Positions 1-8,100 of a stretch of DNA of 18,060 nucleotides are shown one piece after another. The stretch is from Frigididesulfovibrio sp031551885. Its GTDB lineage: Bacteria; Desulfobacterota; Desulfovibrionia; Desulfovibrionales; Desulfovibrionaceae. Under the pieces are notes generated by a model, which was given only the letters and a program-made list of their open reading frames with translations, had not been told where the DNA came from and ran no database searches. The position numbers and the translations under genes are program-made. The first letter of the stretch is position 1. Each line of letters begins with the position of its first letter. The stretch is from contig JAVBMX010000117.1 in NCBI GenBank assembly GCA_031551885.1, forward strand, positions 1 through 18,060, written 5' to 3'.

Positions 1-39
1 CATGTGTGGGAACGTAGGCCGGGGCCAACAATTCTTCCG

Positions 40-72
40 GAATCTCCCGAAGCATATCGCTTCGGGAGATTC
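40..72. repeat. Perfect 14-bp inverted repeat (hairpin)
   Basis: Left arm gaatctcccgaagc (40-53), loop atatc, right arm gcttcgggagattc (59-72). The arms are fully complementary. There is no clear T-run on either side, so this could be a protein-binding operator or an RNA stem rather than a classical terminator. Confidence 0.6.
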
Positions 73-103
73 GCCGCTTTTAGCCGGCAAAAAGCTTACA
101 AAA

Positions 104-134
104 GCCTCCCGCTCAAACAAATAGGGAGGCCCTT
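104..134 (+). terminator. Probable Rho-independent terminator
   Basis: Stem gcctccc (104-110) pairs with gggaggc (124-130) across a 13-base AT-rich loop. It is preceded by an A-run and followed by cctttt. The flanking A and T runs make it plausible in either direction. It probably ends a gene to the left of the window. Confidence 0.5.
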
Positions 135-403
135 TTCCCCCGCAAGACTCAGGGGAGGGGCCTCACAGCTCCCTCGGCTGGATGACCCCGGAATACCGGA
201 GCCGACATCAACATTACAGCCACAAAGGGACTACCAGCTTAAATTTGGTATCACTCACTGGGTAGGGTCGGCGCTACTCTGCAACACCTTCTAAAGATTT
301 GGTACGGGATCGGTGAATGTGTTGCCGCTTGCCTAAGCTCTGCCGCGAGTGTAGCTGTTTGACTGTTGGTTTTCTGCCGGCAGTCACTTGGAAGAGGTAA
401 GAT

Positions 404-889
404 ATGCGCACACACTTTTTCGCCGCAATTACCGTGTCGGCATTGGCAATGGCGGTATTGTCCGCCGAGGCGTGGGCCGTGGAAGTCAAGATTCGCAGTG
501 CAGGCCCTCCTCCGTGGGAAAATATCACGTTTCCCGTGGTACACCATCTGGTGGCGTACGATGACGGGCCGCTTCCCACCGCTGATTCCGCCGGCGGTGA
601 AAACTCAACATTCCCCAAAGGGAGCCCTTCGCCCGTCTATGTCGGATATGTGGTGATATACACCGACGGTTTCTTCCACGCGAAATTTGTCGGTCTTGAG
701 ACTCGAAAGGACATCCAGGTCTTGTTTGAGCCGTATGAGGGCCTCTGCGGCTCTCCTCTACGTGTGCGGGTTTGGGGCTCGCGGCCTGGGGGGGAGCCGG
801 TGGGACGGAATACAGCGCACGCTCACGCAACTCGGCGGTATGCGGGTGAGGATTCTTTACACCACCGATGGGGTGTGGCCTTTTCTTGA
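404..889 (+). CDS. Secreted hypothetical protein, probably frameshifted
   Basis: Unrecognised protein. The start is well supported: gaagagg lies 6 bases upstream of ATG 404. Residues 1-25 form a good Sec signal peptide (charged Met-Arg, hydrophobic core, cleavage after Ala-Trp-Ala), so the product is exported. The mature part is rich in Pro, Tyr and Val (for example VGYVVIYTDGFFHAKFVG near residues 84-101) and looks like real protein. After residue 130 the frame passes through a run of seven G (788-794) and then becomes Arg/His-rich and atypical before stopping at 889. Skipping one G joins residues 1-130 to a better-looking frame ending at 1031, giving 208 residues. I infer a frameshift, a sequencing error, or slippage at the G-run. 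No family is recognised. Confidence 0.6.
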   Translation: MRTHFFAAITVSALAMAVLSAEAWAVEVKIRSAGPPPWENITFPVVHHLVAYDDGPLPTADSAGGENSTFPKGSPSPVYVGYVVIYTDGFFHAKFVGLETRKDIQVLFEPYEGLCGSPLRVRVWGSRPGGEPVGRNTAHAHATRRYAGEDSLHHRWGVAFS

Positions 890-1031
890 TTGGGGGCCGA
901 TCTTCATACAGCGCTGTCGCAAGTATATTTTGCAGTTTTTGAAGGATAGCTTCCGGCGGACGAAAACCCTGAGCCGGCCGATCCCGGAGGATGCGCCCCG
1001 ATGGTCCGTTTGGGAGGCGTATAGCTTTTGA
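795..1031 (+). pseudogene. Out-of-frame C-terminal part of the 404 gene
   Basis: This frame lies one base away from that of the 404 gene and begins right after the G-run at 788-794. It reads GSRWDGIQRTLTQLGG, then segments such as ILYTTDGVWPFLDWGP, and ends ...WSVWEAYSF at 1031. The composition (Trp, Tyr, Phe, hydrophobic clusters) is like a folded domain and unlike the competing in-frame tail. It has no ribosome binding site of its own next to a start codon. I read it as the displaced second half of one 208-residue secreted protein; a hairpin terminator follows about 70 bases later. Confidence 0.5.
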
Positions 1032-1098
1032 GCTTGCCTCGCTTCACGGGCACTGCGCTCGTAAGTGAGAACGAAAGATCGGGGTTGACGACTCTTAA

Positions 1099-1135
1099 CA
1101 AAACCCTTCGCGTTGCATCAATGCGAAGGGTTCGA
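1099..1135 (+). terminator. Hairpin terminator behind the 404-1031 gene
   Basis: Stem aacccttcgc (1102-1111) and gcgaagggtt (1123-1132), extendable inward by three more pairs including a G-T wobble, with loop gcatc. It is preceded by aacaa and followed by a weakly T-rich stretch (ttcgacgttt). It sits 70 bases after the stop at 1031, as expected for the terminator of the upstream + strand gene. Confidence 0.5.
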
Positions 1136-1227
1136 CGTTTACACCGACCGGGGGAAGCGCAACACTCCGGGGTGGTTCGCTTCTACGCTGCAGATCCTCC
1201 CGCGTTGCTAAACACACAGGCTTATAC

Positions 1228-1292
1228 CTCCCTGCGCGATCGCGCCACAGGAGAGGCTCCCGAGCAAACCGGTTCCTACACCGCAGGGAGCC
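1228..1292 (-). terminator. Possible terminator with alternative stems behind the HdeD-like gene
   Basis: Just downstream (- strand) of the stop at 1339, ggctccc (1255-1261) can pair with gggagcc (1286-1292), while ctccctgcg (1228-1236) can pair with cgcagggag (1282-1290). The two pairings exclude each other. No strong T-run follows on the - strand, so a terminator role is only tentative. Confidence 0.25.
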
Positions 1293-1338
1293 ATCACCCG
1301 CATGATGGGGAATCTTCTGCCCCGCGAAGCCAAATGCT

Positions 1339-1806
1339 CTACGGCCGTCGTTTCATGCACCCGTACATGGCTATGGTCGCGATGCCGTTCCAGATGAAGG
1401 CGAAACCGATCAGCGCCGCGATGGTCAGGATGGAAACGAGCGGGTTGAACATCAGAAGGAAGCCCAGGAGCACACCGATTATTCCCAGGACCAGCACCCA
1501 TCCCCAGGAGTCGGAGCCGAGCTGTTTGAGGGAAAAAGCGCCCGAAACGCGCGCCACTCCGGCGCTCATCACCCAAAAGGCGAACAGAAACGGCAGCACC
1601 ACCAGCATGCCCGCCTGTCCGCTGGGGAAAAAAAGCATCCAGACGCCCAACAGAGTAGAGATGATGCCACTGGCCAATACCCAGCCGGAATGATCCCCGT
1701 AGTGCTTTGATCGGAACATGTAGATCTCGGTAATTCCAAAAATAAGCATGCCTAGAGAAATAAACATTGTGACTGTTATAATTGCCGAAGCCGGTGTGAA
1801 AAGCAT
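1339..1806 (-). CDS. HdeD/DUF308-family membrane protein, truncated frame
   Basis: 155-residue open frame with hydrophobic segments and the internal duplication typical of the HdeD (DUF308) family: paired helices with turns like LLGVWMLFFP and LLGFLLMFNP, and a short charged C-terminus (MKRRP). HdeD of Escherichia coli is an inner-membrane protein linked to acid resistance at high cell density; a similar stress role here is inference only. The frame starts at an ATG directly after an amber codon. The codons upstream of that TAG, in the same frame, encode the missing first transmembrane helix with its own ribosome binding site (see 1807-1875). So the present frame lacks helix 1 unless reading continues through the amber codon or translation restarts at the adjacent ATG. 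Family assignment is fairly sure; whether a working protein is made is open. Confidence 0.75.
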   Translation of the reverse strand: MLFTPASAIITVTMFISLGMLIFGITEIYMFRSKHYGDHSGWVLASGIISTLLGVWMLFFPSGQAGMLVVLPFLFAFWVMSAGVARVSGAFSLKQLGSDSWGWVLVLGIIGVLLGFLLMFNPLVSILTIAALIGFAFIWNGIATIAMYGCMKRRP

Positions 1807-1875
1807 CTAGACGCCAAGAATGATCATCAAGATTCCGACAACAAGAGAAAGTAAACAGTTTTTTTGCGTAGACAT
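1807..1875 (-). pseudogene. Cut-off N-terminus of the HdeD-like gene (amber at codon 23)
   Basis: On the - strand ATG at 1875 is followed by 21 further sense codons (ending LLSLVVGILMIILGV) and then TAG at 1809-1807, in frame with ATG-CTT-TTC at 1806. An SD-like aggga lies upstream. The segment is a complete first transmembrane helix. The TAG occupies the place where the second internal repeat has Trp (GVWMLFFP versus GV*MLFTP), so a single TGG-to-TAG change explains it. With the amber read as an amino acid, the gene (1875-1339) encodes 178 residues, close to the usual HdeD length of about 190. Confidence 0.75.
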
Positions 1876-2245
1876 AAGCGAGCTCCCTTTATAAATCAGA
1901 GACGCAAGATTCTTTTACTATTGCTTACCACGTCGACAATTGGGCTTTACATGATAAAAAGCGACCTTGAGAGATGCCGCTCGAGACTCGTTTCCTGGAG
2001 TCCATTCCCGCCCATGCCGAGGTAAAGCGTCTTCCTGATGCGGGTCCTTAGGTTCAGGACTCATTACTGATATCCGCATTAATAATTAAACATATTCCAT
2101 TCTCTTGAAGCACCCAGCGATTACCTGCTTTCGCGAGCGCAGAGTCCGAATTGCCCTTTTCAGTTCGCGTTTCAGGTGGGCCAGATCCGTACAGCAGATA
2201 TTTTTCAAGCATAGTTGACACCGAACTTGCGCTCGATCAATTCCG
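1876..2245. other. Non-coding spacer between two - strand genes
   Basis: No gene seen. The part next to 1875 is AT-rich and should hold the promoter of the HdeD-like gene on the - strand, but no confident -35/-10 pair was found. A short AT-rich patch lies around 2070-2100. No strong hairpin terminator was found for the - strand gene ending at 2246. Confidence 0.4.
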
Positions 2246-3271
2246 CTACGCGAGCCTGAGTCCATATCTGGCCAGTATAGCCAAAACTTTCAGCCCCCAG
2301 GGAAAGCATGTCCATATCAGGCGGGAGCCCTGTTCGTCCTCAATCCACGAAAGCCCCTCCTCCAACAGATTGTAGCGCAGATGGGTCAGCGTTCCGGCAT
2401 CCGCCTTGTTCTTGATGTCGTCGGTGCAGACCTCCAGCTCAAGTTCCGCCGGGGCCGGTTCGACGCTGAAGCACAGGTCCGAGGCCGCTTGGCCTGCGGC
2501 GTGAACAATCTTGCCGTAACGTTGGTTCTCGCTGACGTCCTTGAACAGCTTGCGCAGATATTCCTTTTTATTCTCCGCGCCGATGTACGCATCGCTTTGC
2601 CCGATGCGGTCCGCCAGGCGTTCGGCGCACTCTTGGGCGGTCATGTCCATGAGTCCCGCCCGCGCCTCGGCTCTCGTTGAAATCAGATGAAGAGCCCTCA
2701 ACAGGATGTCGCGCACCAGCCTTTTGACGCCGGTGCGGGCCGCTTGGCTCGTTTCCTCGCGGATGACCGGCTCGAGCGTGGAAGGCGTATCAAGTCCCCT
2801 GGCTTCCAGAAAGTTATACACCCTGGCTTGAAACTGTTCGCGAATGGATTCCGCCTGCAGAGCGCGGACTTCGGGATCGGCGAGAGCCCGCCACAGTTCG
2901 ATGCCGATGGAAAGATCCTTATAGACGGCGTCTTCTTCGGAGAGCAGTTCCCGGTCAAAGGCCATTTTTTCCGCCGCCATGCCGGCCAGGCGCTGCACCT
3001 CTCCGGCCACGGCGTCGGCTACTCGGGTTACGGGGGTCATTTTCAGCGCCGTGGGCGCGTGTACCTGCTTGACCAGAACCGGAAGGCTGACCTCAATGCT
3101 GCGGAAGCGCAGCCGGGGCACGGCCATGCTTTGCATCAGCGGGTGGCGGCGATAGAGGTAGGCCAGGTTGACCGTGGCCGTATCGGCGATTTGTCTGGCC
3201 TGGGCCGCGCCGGAAACCAGAGCGCCCAAAACGTCGGAAAGCAGTACGCGGGAGTCGTCGGAGTCGGACAT
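2246..3271 (-). CDS. DUF2589-like protein with long helical C-terminal region
   Basis: 341-residue cytosolic-looking protein without a signal peptide. The start at 3271 is supported by gagga upstream. Its N-terminus resembles that of the DUF2589 protein encoded just upstream: AQARQIADTATVNLAYLYRR (residues 23-42) matches AQAKSAIATVNFI of the neighbour, followed in both by a Pro-preceded amphipathic beta strand (here VPRLRFRSIEVSLPVLVKQV, 51-70). Residues from about 75 onward are predominantly helical, charged and Ala/Glu/Arg-rich (for example a stretch around 95-245), with no catalytic motif that I recognise. The C-terminal 25 residues are hydrophobic and Trp-rich. It is probably co-transcribed with the DUF2589 gene, 78 bases upstream, with a hairpin between them. 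Function unknown; a shared complex of the two proteins is inference. Confidence 0.8.
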   Translation of the reverse strand: MSDSDDSRVLLSDVLGALVSGAAQARQIADTATVNLAYLYRRHPLMQSMAVPRLRFRSIEVSLPVLVKQVHAPTALKMTPVTRVADAVAGEVQRLAGMAAEKMAFDRELLSEEDAVYKDLSIGIELWRALADPEVRALQAESIREQFQARVYNFLEARGLDTPSTLEPVIREETSQAARTGVKRLVRDILLRALHLISTRAEARAGLMDMTAQECAERLADRIGQSDAYIGAENKKEYLRKLFKDVSENQRYGKIVHAAGQAASDLCFSVEPAPAELELEVCTDDIKNKADAGTLTHLRYNLLEEGLSWIEDEQGSRLIWTCFPWGLKVLAILARYGLRLA

Positions 3272-3290
3272 GGCGTTCCTCGGCGGAAGG

Positions 3291-3319
3291 GCCTCCGGGC
3301 GCCCAAGGCGTCCGGAGGC
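3291..3319 (-). other. Intercistronic hairpin between the two DUF2589-like genes
   Basis: Left arm gcctccgggcgcc (3291-3303), loop caa, right arm ggcgtccggaggc (3307-3319): 13 pairs with a single G-T wobble. On the transcribed - strand it is followed by cttccgcc and then the ribosome binding site of the 341-residue gene, without a T-run. It could stabilise the upstream mRNA, attenuate read-through, or set different levels of the two proteins. Confidence 0.5.
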
Positions 3320-3349
3320 TGTTGGGATGGGGGAGGGCTATGCCGTAAA

Positions 3350-3979
3350 TCAACCGCCGGTTCCACCACCGCCGGTGGTCGCAGGCTTTTTCGTTTCATG
3401 GATGGACTGCTCCAGCAGGGACAGCAGGCGCTCGGTTCCGGCGGGCAGTTCTTCGTTTTGCGCTTCAACGTGAATGTGCATGTCAAAGGTGCGTTCTTCT
3501 TTATTCGAATTGGCGTTCGTTTTTTGATACGAAACTTTGGTGTTCATCTTGGCCGTCGCAAACCACCAGCCCGTCTTGGCATCCACGGTTGTTTCGTTTT
3601 CGAATTTATCATTCATTTCCTGCGATTGCGTGGAAGTAATTTTGGCGTTGAAGTCGATGGTGGCCCGTTTCACCGAAATGTAAGGCATGGGCAGCATGGT
3701 AAGGAAGGGCACCGACAGGCTGTAGGTTTCGTGCTTGGGCTGCTTGGTGGTAAGGTCGACCTCCGTTTCGCTCAAACGGTCATAGGTAAACGAGACCATT
3801 CTGGCTTTGGAGCCTATGACCTTGCCGCTGGCGTCTTTATCTTCAACAAAAGCCGCTTCTTTGATGAAGTTGACGGTTGCGATGGCCGACTTGGCCTGGG
3901 CGTCGACAATGGCCTTGAGCGGTCCTCCGATGAGATTGGCAAAATCCAGAGTAGCGAGTTCTTGTCCGGATACCGGCAT
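3350..3979 (-). CDS. DUF2589 domain-containing protein
   Basis: 209 residues. The start is clear: gaggagg lies 7 bases upstream of the ATG at 3979. The layout matches DUF2589 proteins. There is an N-terminal amphipathic helix region (residues 8-44, with AQAKSAIATVNFI), a first beta region around 60-90, then the characteristic Pro-rich strand (VPFLTMLPMPYISVKRATID, 90-109). After that come beta strands around 130-172 with WWFATAKMNTKVSY, and a final helix ELPAGTERLLSLLEQSIHE (177-195) before a Gly-rich tail. The family has no established function. There is no signal peptide. It is the first gene of a two-gene unit with the related 341-residue protein. The long AT-rich spacer upstream fits a promoter of its own. 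Confidence 0.85.
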   Translation of the reverse strand: MPVSGQELATLDFANLIGGPLKAIVDAQAKSAIATVNFIKEAAFVEDKDASGKVIGSKARMVSFTYDRLSETEVDLTTKQPKHETYSLSVPFLTMLPMPYISVKRATIDFNAKITSTQSQEMNDKFENETTVDAKTGWWFATAKMNTKVSYQKTNANSNKEERTFDMHIHVEAQNEELPAGTERLLSLLEQSIHETKKPATTGGGGTGG

Positions 3980-4332
3980 GGCAGCCTCCTCAGGTTATGG
4001 GGTGAGTGTTTCGCGGTGGCGGAACGGAGTCTTATCGCGGAAACACGGAAAACCATGAACTGTAGACCGGCGAGAACGAGATGGAACGTGGCTTGGGGGA
4101 GCGGAGAGAGGGCGCCGGGGAAAGGAGTCTTTGTGTATTCCTTACCACGGCATTTTTAATTTGTTTTTATATTCACGATTTCGGGCAAAACGGCCGGGAT
4201 GCTTGGCGATCGCCCAAGCGCAACAGGCGGGGGGACGGACGGAGTTGTACACAATCTGGATGGACTGTGAAAGTGTTCAATGAAAGCGGAAGGAATCAGG
4301 AAGGGAATGTCGATTCAGGCAAGGCGGAAGTC
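3980..4332. other. Spacer upstream of the DUF2589 gene pair
   Basis: No gene seen. An AT-rich segment at about 4148-4180 (tttttaatttgtttttata) stands out from GC-rich surroundings and is the likeliest place for the - strand promoter of the DUF2589 pair; on that strand it contains tataaa. An imperfect inverted repeat gcttggcga/tcgcccaagc lies at 4201-4219. The start of the spacer holds the ribosome binding site of the DUF2589 gene. Confidence 0.4.
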
Positions 4333-4890
4333 TCACCGCCCCGCGTTTTCCGCATCTCGGCGGAGCGTCTCCAGCAATTCACTTACACTACTTTCACCCG
4401 CGTAGGCATTTGTATGCAGGACGATGTTCCGGATACGCCAGACGCCGCCCTCTTGGACCGTTGTAACCTCGCCTTCCCGCTTTATGCCGGGATAGTTGGT
4501 TTCCGGCCCCCAGTCGCAGACGACCCGCACCGCTACGCCGTCGTGGTCGACGACGGAGCGTTCCGCGCGGCAGGTGGTCGGCAAGTCCCAGGAATCCAGA
4601 AACGTGCCGTTGTCGGGAACGGACGGGTCCGGTCCGTCTACGCCGGGGCGTTTGCGGGCTTCGACGACCGCCTGCGTGGCCGCGTCAAAACGCGTGCGCA
4701 GATCCGCGCTCAGCCACTTTTGCCGCGCGGGGGCATCCGTGGAGATGTCCGTGCCCGACTTCAGCAGGTAGTCGAGGAATTCCTGGGCCACAGTGGAAGC
4801 TTCCGGCGCGGGTTGCATGGCGAGGGCGGGTGTCGACGCCGGAAGAGCGAGCAAAAGCAGTAGGAAGAGACGGCGAAGAGAGGGGCGCAT
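4333..4890 (-). CDS. Small secreted protein, NTF2-like/DUF3828-like fold possible
   Basis: 185 residues with a clear Sec signal peptide (RRLFLLLLLALPAS..., cleavage near residues 22-24 at Ala-Leu-Ala). The mature protein opens with a helix region (STVAQEFLDYLLKSGTD), has a LSADLRTRF segment, and ends in beta strands VAVRVVCDWGPETNYPGIKR and a VWRIRNIVLHT strand followed by a helix. This helix-then-sheet order recalls NTF2-like periplasmic domains such as DUF3828, but the match is by eye and weak. Two Cys (in PTTCRAE and VVCDW) lie in neighbouring strands and could form a disulfide. A gagg lies 9 bases before the ATG. The gene is alone between the giant repeat gene and the DUF2589 pair on the same strand. 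Function unknown. Confidence 0.75.
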   Translation of the reverse strand: MRPSLRRLFLLLLLALPASTPALAMQPAPEASTVAQEFLDYLLKSGTDISTDAPARQKWLSADLRTRFDAATQAVVEARKRPGVDGPDPSVPDNGTFLDSWDLPTTCRAERSVVDHDGVAVRVVCDWGPETNYPGIKREGEVTTVQEGGVWRIRNIVLHTNAYAGESSVSELLETLRRDAENAGR

Positions 4891-5029
4891 GACGAGAAGC
4901 CTCAGGTGAAGAAGTGAAAGAAGGTGGTGTCGTCCGCGCCCCCTAAGCGGGAGCCGCGCGGCGTAGTATATGGTAGCCGAATTGGCGGGGACGGGGCAAG
5001 CGTAAGCGCGGCGGCGTGCATCGCGGCGC

Positions 5030-5068
5030 GGAAAAGGAAGCCCCGGAAGGCGTGAAGCCTTCCGGGGC
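5030..5068 (-). terminator. Terminator of the giant repeat-protein gene
   Basis: Perfect 12-bp stem gccccggaaggc (5040-5051) / gccttccggggc (5057-5068) with loop gtgaa. On the - strand it is followed by ttccttttcc. It lies 37 bases beyond the stop codon at 5105, a typical Rho-independent terminator position. Confidence 0.8.
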
Positions 5069-5104
5069 CGATGCGGGCGCGGTTGTGGCCGCCCGAATCA
5101 CCAG

Positions 5105-8100
5105 TTAGGCAATGGAGACGTTCGTCTGCAGGTACAGGTTGAACTCTTCGTTTTGGTAGTTGACCGTGTAATGCGTGAAGGTGATGTCGTTCCCGAAGTT
5201 GTCCGTGGAAACGCCCTGAACTTCAACGCCGGTGTGCTGTTCCACGGCGTGCAGGCTTCCCGACTGCAGAACGTCGGCCATATCGCCTTTCACGACCAGC
5301 GACGACATGCCGGAGTTGGCTTTGCCGAACAGGTTTTTGATCGCATCCAACATGGAGTCGAGGGCGATGCTCTCGGCGGCTCCGTTGTTGAAGTCGAGCA
5401 TCAGGGCTTCGAAGTTCTTCACGGTAACCTGCGAGGCCAGCTTGGAAAGCAGGCCCGTGTCGGCATAACCGTGCTCAAGGGCGAGAATGTCGCCCAGGTC
5501 GGCCATGCCGCCGTCGATCTTCGCGTGCGAAACCGCGGCGTTGGCGCCGCCGTCGAGGGTCAGGTTCTGTTTGAACTGGGTGAAGTTGATGTCGGCGGCG
5601 GAGCCGTCGTACACCAGACGCACGAGATCATTGCCCGCGCCGCCGTAGACGCCGGCGCACTGGCCGGTGGTCCCGGAAGCCAGCAGGCCGGTGGTGACCA
5701 GCGAGATGTCGTCGTTGCCGTAGCCGCCGTCGATCTTGCCGCCCTGGAACACGGAGGGCAGAGCCCCGGCCGCGTTGGAGGTGGCTGTGGCGGTGATGGC
5801 GTCGTTGCCGTCTCCGCCATAGATGGACCCGGCCACGGCCACGGCTTTGCCGGTGAGGTCGGAGTGGGCATGTACCGTGAGGATGTCGTTGCCGCCCTTG
5901 AGATCGACCACACCGCCGGAGGCGACGGCCGTCGCGAGCCCGGTGCCGGAAACGGAAGCCTTAATGGAGAAGACGTCGCTGCCGACGGCGTCATGGCCGC
6001 CGTATACGCCGCCGCACTTGATGGCGTAAGCGTCGCCGTCCACCGCCGCAGCGGAGAGGGTGAGCTGGTTGTTGCCTTCTCTCAGGTCGATGGCGCCGGC
6101 CATCAAGGCGCCCGCGGTGGCGGTGCCGCCGGTCTGGGCGGAGATGGAGAAGACGTCGTTGTTTTTGCCGCCGATGACGTCGCAGGCGATGGCGTAGGCG
6201 GTACCGGTCGCGGACGTGGCCGAGAGGGTCACGGAGTTGTTGCCGTCACCGGCGTAGACGTTGCTGTGGTCAAGGGCCACGGCTTTGCCCGCGGCGCTCT
6301 GCGCAATGAGGGAGATGGTGTCGTCGCCGCTGCCGGTGTAGACGTTGCTGCTCCACATGGCCGTGGCGTCGCCGGCTTGGGTAACGGCCTTGACGGCCAC
6401 GTTGTTGGCTCCGTCTTTCGCATGCACGGTGCTGCTGTGCACGGCCACGGCGTCGCCGTTGCCGCCGGCCTGGGCCAGGATGGAGAAGTTGTCCCGGCCG
6501 GAGCCGCCTTCAAGGCGCGAAGCTTCCATGGCAATGGCGTAGCTGTTGCCGGAAACGGCCGAGATGGAGGCGATGTTGTCGCCGTTGCCGACGGCCGCCG
6601 TGCTGCAATACAGGCCATAGGCGCTCGAAGAGCCGGAGGAGGCGGAGATGGTCACCGTGTCGTTGCCGCTGCCGGTGTACACGCCGCAACCCACGCCATA
6701 GGCTTTGCCGCCCACGGAATCGGCCGAGATGCTCACGGAGTTGTTGCCGTCGCCGGCGTTCACCGTGGTGCAATACAGGGCCTGGGCGCGGCCGTCGCCG
6801 CCGGATTTGGCCGAGATGGAGATGACGTCGTTGCCCGAGCCGGAATACACGCCGCCGCCATCTACCGCATAGGCCGCGCCCGTGGCGGATTCCGCATGAA
6901 CGGTAATCGTGTTTTCGCCGTCTTTGGCGTCGATGGCGCTGCAGACCATGGCCCCGGCATAGCCGTTGCCGAAGGACTTCGCGGTAACGGAGATAATGTC
7001 GCGATCTTTGCCGCCGGTCACGCCGCAGGCGATGCCGTATGCGTTGCCTTCCTGAGATTCGGCCGTGATCGAGACGAGGTTCGTGCCGTCTTTGACATAG
7101 ATGGAGCTGCAATCCAGGCCTTTGGCCGTGCCCTTGCCTTCGCTCTTCGCCAGGATGGTGAAATCGTCGTAGTCATTGCCGCCGTAAACGGTCGCGCCTT
7201 TGAGGGCGGTGGCGTCGTTGGAAGCGGCCAAGGCGGAGATGTTCAGGTAGTTGGTGCCGTTCTTCATATCGATGAGGCACCCGTCAAAGCCGTAGGCCTT
7301 GCCGGTGCCTTCGGCCTTGCCGATGATCGTGAAGTTGTCTCTGCTGGGCCCGGTGGTCACGGTTCCGAATTCGGGGTCAAGCTGGAGAGTTTGGCTGCCG
7401 CCGTAAATCTTCCCCTGCCAGACGCCGCTGGCGGTGTTGTTCACGGTTTTCGCTTCGATATACAGGTCGTTGTTGCCGTCCTTCATATCGATCATGCCGG
7501 TGTGCTGGCCCACGGCGGTGCCGGAGGCCACGGTGGAGGCCAGGATGTTGAAGGTGTCGTTGTCGTTGCCGCCGATCAGCTTGCTGGCTTCCATGCCCAG
7601 CGCGTGCCCGCCGGCCGAAGCCGCCGAGATGTCGACCCGGTTGGCCCCGTCACCGACGCTGACCGTGCTGCAATACGCCCCGCGGGCCGTGGCCGTGCCG
7701 GAGGTGGTGGCCACGATGGAGATCGTGTCTCTGCCGCTGCCGGCGGTAACTTCGCAGCCGGTGCCCCAGGCTTCGCCGGTCTGGGATTTGGCGAGGAGTC
7801 CAACGTAGTTGTTCCCGTCACCGACGTTGATGTCGCTGCAATACAGCGCCTGAGCGCGGCCGCTGCCGCCGGAGATGGCGCTGACATCCACGAAGTCGTT
7901 GCCGGAGCCGGTGATCACTCGGCCGCCGTGCATGGCGTAAGCGGAACCGGCGGCGGATTCGGCCGCGATCGTGATGTTGTTGTGGCCCGCCCCGGCATTG
8001 ACGGTGCTGGAGGCCACGCCGAAGGCGGTGGCGGAGCCGGCGGTTTTGGCGGTCACGCTGATGTTGTCGTTACCGCTGCCGGAGGTGACTTCGCAGCCGA

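Larger units (their letters stand above)
1..403. other. Non-coding leader region with two hairpins
   Basis: No convincing gene is visible in the first 403 bases; the open frames here lack a ribosome binding site and protein-like composition. The stretch holds a perfect 14-bp inverted repeat (40-72) and a terminator-like hairpin (104-134), both listed separately. It probably contains the end of a transcription unit lying to the left and the promoter of the gene at 404, but no clear -35/-10 pair could be picked out. Confidence 0.5.
1032..1338. other. Intergenic region between convergent genes
   Basis: No gene seen. It contains the hairpin at 1099-1135, a perfect 12-bp palindrome gcgcgatcgcgc (1234-1245), and two overlapping inverted repeats described under 1228-1292. 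Confidence 0.5.

Noticed and set aside
1807..1809. The in-frame TAG as a pyrrolysine codon
   Set aside because: The site is a Trp position inside a membrane segment by internal comparison, and no pyrrolysine genes or methylamine methyltransferase features are in the window; a point mutation is simpler.
2687..4159. A 490-codon + strand open frame across both DUF2589-like genes
   Set aside because: It spans two separate genes and their spacer and has no ribosome binding site; the - strand products have family signatures and good start sites.
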